Positions 1 to 5,301 of a DNA stretch of 9,046 bases are shown here, in pieces. Positions within the stretch are counted from its first letter, which is position 1. Each line of letters begins with the position of its first letter. Both the position numbers and the translations under genes were made by a program. The notes under the pieces are model-generated. The model made no database searches and was not told the origin of the DNA. It worked only from the letters and a program-made list of their open reading frames with translations. The stretch is from contig DATEMK010000179.1 in NCBI GenBank assembly GCA_035275625.1, forward strand, positions 1 to 9,046, written 5' to 3'. Source of the DNA: DATEMK01 sp035275625. GTDB taxonomy: Bacteria > Bacteroidota > Bacteroidia > AKYH767-A > OLB10.

Positions 1-20
1 GTTTGAGTTTGCCAGCTTCT

Positions 21-55
21 AATTTCTAATTTCCAATTACTAATTACTAATTCTC
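21..55. repeat. Heptamer tandem repeat (AATTNCT), five units
   Basis: Five consecutive 7-bp units can be read: AATTTCT, AATTTCC, AATTACT, AATTACT and AATTCTC. The array lies at the 3' end of the minus-strand phospholipase C/nuclease-family gene, and the TAG stop codon of that gene (47-49) falls inside the fourth and fifth units. It is low-complexity DNA of the kind often seen between Bacteroidota genes. No function is evident, and a copy-number change would alter the last codons or the stop. Confidence 0.75.
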
Positions 56-1039
56 TTCATCATGTCCTTTATTGCTTTTCGCTTTCCCTGTTTTCCACAT
101 TTTATCTTCTTCTTCCAATTGTTTTTTTTCTTCAGCACTCATTTTATATTCCTGCATACGGTCAAGATCGGGCTGGCCGGCATTCACCCATGCCGTGTAC
201 CAGAAACTTCCCACATCAATAATTGAACTTCTCAATCTTCGCTCTACCATTCCGTCAAGCATTTTGCTGTATTCTGTGGTGTATTCTTTTGAATAAGCCT
301 TCACAGTTGCATTGCCTCTTTGCTCAAATGCATATTTCTGATCCGGGGAAAATTTTTCATTCAGCAGGGCTTCAAACTTTAGCACAGAATCTTTTGCATT
401 AAAACTCTCTTTCACAATTTGCCACATTTTGTCAATCGGACTTTTAATGAACTCAGATCTTCCTGTGAAATAATCATACTGATCACCAAATAATTCAGGA
501 ACTCGTGATTCCCAAAAGCCGTGAATGCCGACCTGGTTTGTAAATTGCCCGTTATAATTTTCCGTGCAATGAAGCGGCACATGCGCATCTGCTATGTAAT
601 GCCCGATGTCAGCGCTGGTTTTTAAAATCTTTGTTGCATCTTTTTCCCTGAATGCATCCGTCAGCCTCAGCAGCATTTTATCCACCCACCACGGAACAAT
701 GCCATAAGCATTCAACGTGTCTTCTGAAAATTTATTGACGGCATCCTTCCAGTATTTCGGAACAGAATCAAAGGGATGTTCTCCGTAATGATCCAGGTCA
801 ATATAATGACGGGGCGCTTCTTCGGCAAAAGTATATCTTCTTTTATCAGGGTCAACAGCGTGTTCGGTAATATAATCTATATTCTTTTTGTAAAAACCAA
901 TCATTCCGGGCGGTAATGTAAAAACTGCCATGTGATTGATGCGCTTGTGCGCCCAGAAACCCCATGCAAAAGCAAATGTTATGCTGGTACATATTAAAAT
1001 GCAGGCCAGCATCCATTTTAATTTATTTGATCGCTTCAT
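47..1039 (-). CDS. Secreted zinc-dependent phospholipase C / S1-P1 nuclease family protein
   Basis: This 330-aa protein belongs to the trinuclear-zinc phospholipase C / S1-P1 nuclease superfamily, whose members hydrolyse phosphodiester bonds outside the cytoplasm. Residues 1-25 form a signal peptide ending A-F-A, so cleavage would expose Trp26 as the mature N-terminus; in this family the N-terminal Trp itself binds zinc. The other ligands are visible: H31 (spacing W-G-x-x-x-H as in P1 nuclease), an Asp near 63-65, H78 in HYIDLD, H147-x3-D151 with H157 in PLH, and H173-x3-E177 in HGFWE. The final Glu resembles bacterial phospholipase C, while the WGxxxH start resembles the nucleases, so lipid or nucleic acid substrate cannot be decided. 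The C-terminal ~35 residues are highly charged. It begins 11 nt after the comB-like stop, so cotranscription is likely. Family call firm, substrate unknown. Confidence 0.88.
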   Translation of the reverse strand: MKRSNKLKWMLACILICTSITFAFAWGFWAHKRINHMAVFTLPPGMIGFYKKNIDYITEHAVDPDKRRYTFAEEAPRHYIDLDHYGEHPFDSVPKYWKDAVNKFSEDTLNAYGIVPWWVDKMLLRLTDAFREKDATKILKTSADIGHYIADAHVPLHCTENYNGQFTNQVGIHGFWESRVPELFGDQYDYFTGRSEFIKSPIDKMWQIVKESFNAKDSVLKFEALLNEKFSPDQKYAFEQRGNATVKAYSKEYTTEYSKMLDGMVERRLRSSIIDVGSFWYTAWVNAGQPDLDRMQEYKMSAEEKKQLEEEDKMWKTGKAKSNKGHDEEN

Positions 1040-1050
1040 GATTAAAATAT

Positions 1051-1809
1051 TCAGGTAGCCTCCATTACATGCATATTGTATAAAGCATGGCCATTCAAAC
1101 AGGGGATCACTTGTGTCTGATTGGGAGTCAGGCAGTAGGCAATGTCCTTTTCAATATGCAATTTCTCGAGCCGCAGGCGGTGGGAAGATTCTTCTAAAAA
1201 TTTATACATGTCGTTTTTGCCAAGCATGTAAAGATATTCTGCGGCAATGCACGAGTCCCTGCCAATAGAAAAATCAAAATCTTTTTTCAATTTGTACACC
1301 ATCGCACCGGCAAACAAAGTGTCTTCAAGGTTAAAAGTGTTTTTCCATCCGGCACAAAGCAGGATCACGTTGTGCTGCTGTTCTCTCAGCCAGTGTATAA
1401 GCACATCCATATTGAGAAAAGAACCGGCTACCACTTTGAATGAGTCTTTTGCAATTTCAAATGCCCTTGTTCCATTCGTTGTGGTTAATACAATGTCGCG
1501 GTCTTTTATCCGGGGCTCCATATAACTGAAAGGCGAATTGCCGAAGTCAAATCCCGGTAACATTTCTCCGTGCCTTTCGGCCCCGATTAAAAATCCTTTT
1601 GATTTGTATTCAATCGCTTCTTCGATGGTTGAAACGGGGATGATGCTTTTCACACCGTGCTCAAATGCAACACAAATAGACGATGTGGCCCGTAAAATAT
1701 CTATCACCACCGTTATGCTGTTTTCAGCATCATACATATTAAATAATGCAGGTGAAAAGCAAACATCAATGGTCGGCTTTCTTTTTTCCTGTCCGTTAGT
1801 TGGTTTCAT
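1051..1809 (-). CDS. comB: 2-phosphosulfolactate phosphatase, ComB family
   Basis: ComB is a Mg-dependent phosphatase that converts 2-phosphosulfolactate to sulfolactate. It was first characterised in methanogen coenzyme M synthesis and is also widespread in bacteria. The 252-aa protein carries the family motifs in order: IDVCFSP (14-20), VVIDILRATSS (34-44), GAERHGEMLPGFDFGNSP (76-93) and LTTTNGTR (108-115), followed by CAGW and the EDTLFAGA segment. Length is typical. I start at the ATG at 1809; an in-frame TTG one codon earlier would add one residue and is less likely. The start codon lies inside a repeated sequence that is duplicated 40 bp upstream. A PLC/S1-P1-family gene follows 11 nt downstream. 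Coenzyme M is not expected in Bacteroidota, so the pathway here may be sulfolactate or sulfonate metabolism; that is inference. Confidence 0.9.
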   Translation of the reverse strand: MKPTNGQEKRKPTIDVCFSPALFNMYDAENSITVVIDILRATSSICVAFEHGVKSIIPVSTIEEAIEYKSKGFLIGAERHGEMLPGFDFGNSPFSYMEPRIKDRDIVLTTTNGTRAFEIAKDSFKVVAGSFLNMDVLIHWLREQQHNVILLCAGWKNTFNLEDTLFAGAMVYKLKKDFDFSIGRDSCIAAEYLYMLGKNDMYKFLEESSHRLRLEKLHIEKDIAYCLTPNQTQVIPCLNGHALYNMHVMEAT

Positions 1810-1880
1810 CAACGAATACGAATTTATACGAATCTACGAATGGTTTCATCAACGAATATGAATAAGTACGAATGTACGAA
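1801..1880. repeat. Tandem duplication of a 40-bp unit spanning the comB start
   Basis: Positions 1801-1840 and 1841-1880 are two head-to-tail copies of a 40-bp unit, matching at 35 of 40 positions by my alignment. Each begins TGGTTTCATCAACGAATA and then consists mainly of ACGAAT/TACGAAT units. The proximal copy contains the comB start codon (minus strand, 1809-1807) and the distal copy contains a duplicate ATG at 1849-1847. Confidence 0.85.
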
Positions 1881-2013
1881 TACTTTAATCAGGGTAATCA
1901 TTCAGTGAATTGTTTTTACTAACATAGAATAAATATGATGGTCATAAGGCTATGAAAAAAAGCAATTTAGGCATTCGTAAATTCGTATAAATTCGTATTC
2001 GCTGATGTAATCA
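1801..2013. repeat. 213-bp inverted-repeat element between gcvT and comB
   Basis: The left arm 1801-1842 and the reverse complement of the right arm 1972-2013 agree at 38 of 42 positions, with ~129 bp between them. Both arms are made of ACGAAT-type units. The right arm ends exactly on the gcvT stop codon (2011-2013) and the left arm contains the comB start codon, so the element fills the whole gcvT-comB junction. In RNA from the minus strand the arms could pair into a long hairpin and limit read-through from gcvT. No target-site duplication is visible, so it is not clearly a transposable element. Confidence 0.8.
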
Positions 2014-3099
2014 TTTTTCGTTTTTATAAAACGGTGTTTTAACAATTTTTGCTTTCAGGGATTTGTCCCGCACTTTGATAAAAATCTCAGCACCGTCATT
2101 TGCATGTTCTGTTTTCACATAACCCATCCCGATTGCTTTTTGTAAAGACGGAGACTGTGTGCCTGATGTTACAACACCAATATTTTCTCCTGTTTCATTT
2201 ACAATTTCATAATCATGACGGGGAATCCCTCTTTCCATCATTTCGAACCCGACTAATTTTCTTTCAACCCCTTTTTCTTTCTGAGATTTTAAATTTTCTG
2301 AATTTGTAAAAGGTTTTGTGAATTTGGTGATCCATCCTAATCCCGCTTCGAGCGGTGATGTGTTATCATCAATATCATTTCCATACAAACAAAATCCCAT
2401 TTCCAGTCTCAGCGTATCACGTGCGCCCAATCCGCAGGGCTTGATGCCATATTCTTTTCCTGAGTCAAACAGCGCATCCCAAATTTGCTTTGCATATTTA
2501 TTTTCAAAATAAATTTCAAAACCTCCTGCGCCTGTATAACCTGTGTTTGAAATAACTACATTATCGGCACCGGCCACTTTTCCTTTTTTAAAACTGTAAT
2601 AAGGAATTTCTGAAAGATTCACATCCGCCAGCTTTTGCAATACCTCCATTGCTTTTGGTCCCTGCACAGCGAGCAAAGAAGTTTTGTCGGAAATGTTGTG
2701 CATTTCAACTCCTTTATTATTACGGGCTGAAATCCAGTTCCAGTCTTTTTCAATGTTGGATGCATTGACCACGAGCATGTAGGATTTTTCATCCAGCCGG
2801 TAAACAATCAGGTCGTCAACAATGCCTCCTTTTTCATTCGGCAGACAGGCATACTGTGCTTTTCCATCGGTGAGTTTTGCTGCATCGTTGGAAGTTACCC
2901 GTTGGATTAAATCCAAAGCATCAGGGCCTTTCAGAATAAATTCGCCCATGTGGGAAACATCAAACACACCCACGGCTTTGCGGACGGTTTCGTGCTCATC
3001 ATTAATGCCTGAATATTGAATGGGCATGTTGTAACCGGCAAATTCAGCCATTTTAGCCCCGAGGGCAATATGGGTGTCGGTGAGGGCGGTATTTTTCAT
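2011..3099 (-). CDS. gcvT: Aminomethyltransferase, glycine cleavage system T protein
   Basis: GcvT takes the aminomethyl group from the lipoyl-H protein, releases ammonia and transfers the methylene to tetrahydrofolate, in the cytoplasmic glycine cleavage complex. The 362-aa length is normal. Recognisable motifs are FAGYNMPIQY (20-29), VFDVSHMGE (45-53), the folate-site segment GGIVDDLIVYR (91-101, with the conserved Asp pair 95-96), NASNIEKD, GYTGAGGFEIY, GLGARDTLRLEMGFCLYGND and the C-terminal VTSGTQSPSL...IGMGYV. No gcvH or gcvP lies in the window, as is common where the system is dispersed. A -7-like box lies only 8 nt upstream of the ATG. The stop codon is the outer edge of the inverted-repeat element that separates it from comB. 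Confidence 0.96.
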   Translation of the reverse strand: MKNTALTDTHIALGAKMAEFAGYNMPIQYSGINDEHETVRKAVGVFDVSHMGEFILKGPDALDLIQRVTSNDAAKLTDGKAQYACLPNEKGGIVDDLIVYRLDEKSYMLVVNASNIEKDWNWISARNNKGVEMHNISDKTSLLAVQGPKAMEVLQKLADVNLSEIPYYSFKKGKVAGADNVVISNTGYTGAGGFEIYFENKYAKQIWDALFDSGKEYGIKPCGLGARDTLRLEMGFCLYGNDIDDNTSPLEAGLGWITKFTKPFTNSENLKSQKEKGVERKLVGFEMMERGIPRHDYEIVNETGENIGVVTSGTQSPSLQKAIGMGYVKTEHANDGAEIFIKVRDKSLKAKIVKTPFYKNEK

Positions 3100-3107
3100 A
3101 GAGGGGG

Positions 3108-3115
3108 CGAAATTA
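3108..3115 (-). promoter_or_regulatory. Probable -7 promoter box of gcvT
   Basis: On the minus strand this reads TAATTTCG, one base from the Bacteroidota -7 consensus TAnnTTTG. It ends 8 nt before the gcvT ATG, so transcription would start within a few nucleotides of the start codon. No clear -33 TTTG box at the right distance was seen. This is motif matching only. Confidence 0.4.
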
Positions 3116-3254
3116 CAAAAATGGATGAAGGTTTAGACTTTAAACTTTAAACAAATAAAAGACTGCCGGACCGTTTTATTGAAAAATGAGATTGAAAAGG
3201 TGAAAGATTATTTTAGAAATGAAATGAAATGGGTTGGGTACAGGGAATATTTGG

Positions 3255-3262
3255 TAAGTTTG
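3255..3262 (+). promoter_or_regulatory. Probable -7 promoter box of the MORN/TonB gene
   Basis: TAAGTTTG matches TAnnTTTG exactly, with a possible TTGG -33 element about 17 nt upstream (3234-3237). Only four bases (GTTG) separate it from the ATG at 3267, and the TAA of the box is itself the in-frame stop upstream of the gene. The start codon therefore cannot lie further upstream, and the mRNA would be leaderless or nearly so. Confidence 0.5.
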
Positions 3263-3266
3263 GTTG

Positions 3267-4004
3267 ATGAATAAACTGTGCTACTTAATAATACTGTTTA
3301 TCACTTGCGAAGTTTGCGATGCGCAAATACCCGTTGAGAAATTTTTTTATGATAAGGAGGGTAACAAAACAGATAGCACAAATGCGTTTAATTATTCAAT
3401 TTATCATTATGATGATTCAACAAAAAAAGCCGGAACTGTTATCAAGTATTCTTCAAACGGAAATATGACTTCTGAAACGCATTATTCAAATATTGCCGGA
3501 GGGAAATTGGAAGGAATTTACAAGTATTACTATGAAACCGGGGAATTAAAATCAACCGGGAATTATTCAGCTCATGGATTAGAAGGGAATCTCATCACTT
3601 ATTATCGTGACGGGAAAATAAAACGAAAGGATAATTTTAAAGATGGTAAATTTATGGATGGAAACTGTTATACATCTTCAGGGGAAGACACCGTACATTT
3701 TGACTATGAAATAATGCCTCAATTTCCAGGCGGGGAAAAAGAACTGATTAATTTTTTATCAAACAATGTGAAATACCCGTTTGGTGCAAAACTCAATGCT
3801 ATACAGGGAGAAGTTGTTGTCAATTTTATTATTAACAAGACAGGTGAGGTTGAAAAAGTCAGAATAATAAAATCGGTTCATCCAAAACTTGACAAAGAAG
3901 CTTTAAAAGTCATTCACAAAATGCCCGGATGGATGCCTGGATTTCAGGATGGAGAACCTATATCGGTTCAATATAATCTTCCTATCAGATTTACAATTAA
4001 ATAA
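3267..4004 (+). CDS. Secreted MORN-repeat protein with TonB C-terminal domain
   Basis: This is a 245-aa Bacteroidota protein of the energy-transducer TonB class. Residues 1-19 form a signal peptide or signal anchor (hydrophobic 4-14, likely cleavage after C-D-A before Q20). The middle (about 60-132) holds three or more MORN_2/YwqK-like repeats, for example EGIYKYYYETGELKSTGNY and EGNLITYYRDGKIKRKDNF. The C-terminal domain (about 149-242) has the features of this class: MPQFPGGEKELINFL, NVKYP, GEVVVNFIINKTGEV, LDKEALKVIHKMPGWMPG and PIRF. The proline-rich spanning region of classical TonB is missing, so energising an outer-membrane transporter is not certain; a periplasmic binding or scaffolding role is equally possible. 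I chose the ATG at 3267 over the adjacent TTG at 3264. It is convergent with the glycosyltransferase, 30 nt away. Confidence 0.88.
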   Translation: MNKLCYLIILFITCEVCDAQIPVEKFFYDKEGNKTDSTNAFNYSIYHYDDSTKKAGTVIKYSSNGNMTSETHYSNIAGGKLEGIYKYYYETGELKSTGNYSAHGLEGNLITYYRDGKIKRKDNFKDGKFMDGNCYTSSGEDTVHFDYEIMPQFPGGEKELINFLSNNVKYPFGAKLNAIQGEVVVNFIINKTGEVEKVRIIKSVHPKLDKEALKVIHKMPGWMPGFQDGEPISVQYNLPIRFTIK

Positions 4005-4034
4005 AGTAAAGGAATGAATTGATGTTTTGAATTT

Positions 4035-5099
4035 TCATTTAAACAATCCCAAAAAATTCTCTTCATTCGATTTCACCGAATAATATTTTTCAATCTTGGG
4101 GCGTGCCTGCCAGCTTAACTTTAAGAGCAGGCTTTTATCCGTCATTAAAGTGATGAGGTTGTTTTTCCAGTCACCTGCTGTTGCACACAGGAATCCATTT
4201 ATACCATGATCCACAATTTTAGTATTCACCCCGACAGGCGAAACCAAAGCAGGAATTCCGAGCGACATATACTGCAACGCTTTGAACCCGCATTTACCCT
4301 GCGCCCATTGATCATTTGTTAAGGGCATCAGCCCTACGCTGAATTCAAGCAGGTCATCAATTTCCGATTCTTTTTTCCAGGGTTTAAATAGTAATGATTT
4401 AAGATTGAATGCAGGTTTTTTATCCGATATGACATGAAATTCAAAATCATAATCCTTTTCCAATTCTGCAATGACCGGTTCAATTTCATCAAGGTACGTG
4501 ATAGTAGAATGAGACCCTGTCCAGCCAATGATAAATTTATCCTTATGAACTTCTGCCAGCTCATTATGATGAAAATCCACGTCAATAACGGTCGGGTTAT
4601 AGATCACTTCTTTATTATAAAGTTTTGCATAATTGCAGAGGTAATCATTGCCGCAGGAAACTTTGCAGGCCCATTTGCATAATGTTTTTGTGTTGGAAAA
4701 ATTTTTCAGGTGATACGCAAATGAATTGTGCTCCGAATAATTGGGAATCCAGATGGCATCGTCAAAATCATAAATAATTTTTTTCCGGAAAACTTTTGCC
4801 AGTATCCATTCCAACACCGGGGGACCGAGAGGAGTCAGCTCACGGTGAATAAAAACATAATCGTAAGAGCCGGATGAAAATACATCAATGACACGTCTGA
4901 GGTAACCTTTCACAATTCCAAAAAATTTTTTAAAATGATTTCCGGGCTTGTATAATATGTTCCAGGTGCTCAGATCAATAAATGAGGAAACCCGGAAAGC
5001 AATATTTTTCTCTTTCAGCAAGTTGTAATAATGTTCAAAACGAAAACGCTGGCTGGCTGCGTGGCCGGTCGGGTAAGGGACAATAAAAAGAATTTTCAT
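4035..5099 (-). CDS. Glycosyltransferase, group 1 (GT4-like)
   Basis: This 354-aa cytosolic or membrane-associated glycosyltransferase with a GT-B fold probably adds a sugar during surface polysaccharide or glycoconjugate assembly. The N-terminus MKILFIVPYPTGHAASQRF is the usual first beta strand and glycine/proline turn. Further signatures are HRELTPLGPPVLEW, KIIYDFDDAIW, the start of the nucleotide-binding half at KFIIGWTGSHSTITYL, and GKCGFKALQYMSLGIPALVSPVGVN. In the last block a Lys-Cys-Gly-Phe-Lys motif stands where many GT4 enzymes have the E-x7-E first Glu; I recall this variant from related bacterial sequences, so it need not be a defect. An upstream in-frame TTG (5108) would add three residues, but the ATG at 5099 fits the family start. 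Donor and acceptor are unknown. It diverges from a CapD-type dehydratase. Confidence 0.88.
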   Translation of the reverse strand: MKILFIVPYPTGHAASQRFRFEHYYNLLKEKNIAFRVSSFIDLSTWNILYKPGNHFKKFFGIVKGYLRRVIDVFSSGSYDYVFIHRELTPLGPPVLEWILAKVFRKKIIYDFDDAIWIPNYSEHNSFAYHLKNFSNTKTLCKWACKVSCGNDYLCNYAKLYNKEVIYNPTVIDVDFHHNELAEVHKDKFIIGWTGSHSTITYLDEIEPVIAELEKDYDFEFHVISDKKPAFNLKSLLFKPWKKESEIDDLLEFSVGLMPLTNDQWAQGKCGFKALQYMSLGIPALVSPVGVNTKIVDHGINGFLCATAGDWKNNLITLMTDKSLLLKLSWQARPKIEKYYSVKSNEENFLGLFK

Positions 5100-5105
5100 T
5101 TGGAG

Positions 5106-5113
5106 CAAAAATA
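5106..5113 (-). promoter_or_regulatory. Probable -7 promoter box of the glycosyltransferase
   Basis: On the minus strand this reads TATTTTTG, an exact match to TAnnTTTG. It ends 6 nt before the ATG at 5099, implying a very short or absent 5' leader. The -33 region falls into the octamer repeat and shows no TTTG. The proposed TTG start at 5108 would lie inside the box, which favours the ATG at 5099. Confidence 0.45.
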
Positions 5114-5119
5114 TGGAGA

Positions 5120-5269
5120 ATGAATTGTTAAATTGTTATGTTGTTAAATTGTTGAAAAAAAAAGAATAATTGTTAAATTGTTCTATTGGTAAAATTTTTT
5201 AACAGCAATATAACAATATAACAATTTAACAATGCAACAATTTAACAACATAGCAATTTAACAATTTTA
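5120..5269. repeat. Inverted octamer-repeat element in a divergent promoter region
   Basis: The right half (5206-5269) is eight contiguous 8-bp units: CAATATAA twice, CAATTTAA, CAATGCAA, CAATTTAA, CAACATAG, CAATTTAA and CAATTTTA. The left half carries the reverse complement, TTAAATTG-type units at 5120-5154 and 5165-5188. The outer arms 5123-5154 and 5235-5266 pair at 31 of 32 positions. A second, inner pairing exists between about 5169-5182 and 5219-5232. The element fills nearly all of the spacer between the glycosyltransferase and the dehydratase and lies upstream of both promoters. Confidence 0.85.
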
Positions 5270-5272
5270 TAA

Positions 5273-5280
5273 TAACTTTG
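5273..5280 (+). promoter_or_regulatory. Probable -7 promoter box of the CapD-type gene
   Basis: TAACTTTG matches TAnnTTTG and lies directly after the last octamer unit, 21 nt before the ATG. No TTTG -33 box is visible, because the upstream DNA is CAAT-rich repeat. The transcription start would fall in the following palindrome. Confidence 0.45.
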
Positions 5281-5295
5281 ATGAAATTATTTCAT
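5281..5295. promoter_or_regulatory. Perfect 7-1-7 palindrome in the CapD-type gene leader
   Basis: ATGAAATTATTTCAT is an inverted repeat of ATGAAAT with a single central base. It starts at the base after the -7 box and ends 6 nt before the start codon. The position fits either a repressor operator overlapping the transcription start or a small 5' hairpin. The sequence is AT-rich and short, so chance is possible. Confidence 0.3.
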
Positions 5296-5301
5296 CTTTA
5301 A

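Noticed and set aside
1801..2013. CRISPR-like array or transposon
   Set aside because: The repeated units are too short and irregular, with no unique spacers of constant size, no cas or transposase gene nearby and no visible target-site duplication. An inverted repeat of unknown type is all the sequence supports.
3264..3266. TTG start one codon upstream of the MORN/TonB gene
   Set aside because: The ATG immediately following gives a standard signal peptide start (MNKLC), and the TTG lies directly next to the -7 promoter box, where it would probably not be in the transcript.
4322..4369. Loss of the glycosyltransferase E-x7-E motif as a sign of inactivation
   Set aside because: The KCGFKALQYMSLGIP block that follows this stretch is a coherent variant I recognise from intact relatives, and the frame is uninterrupted, so there is no reason to call a pseudogene.
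5100..5108. TTG start giving a three-residue extension of the glycosyltransferase
   Set aside because: The TTG overlaps the TATTTTTG promoter-like box, and MKILFIVPYPTGH is the normal family N-terminus.
5120..5269. Origin of replication or iteron array
   Set aside because: Short direct repeats next to AT-rich DNA suggested iterons, but there is no dnaA/rep gene and no DnaA-box-like TTATCCACA, and the repeats are arranged as an inverted pair between ordinary metabolic genes.
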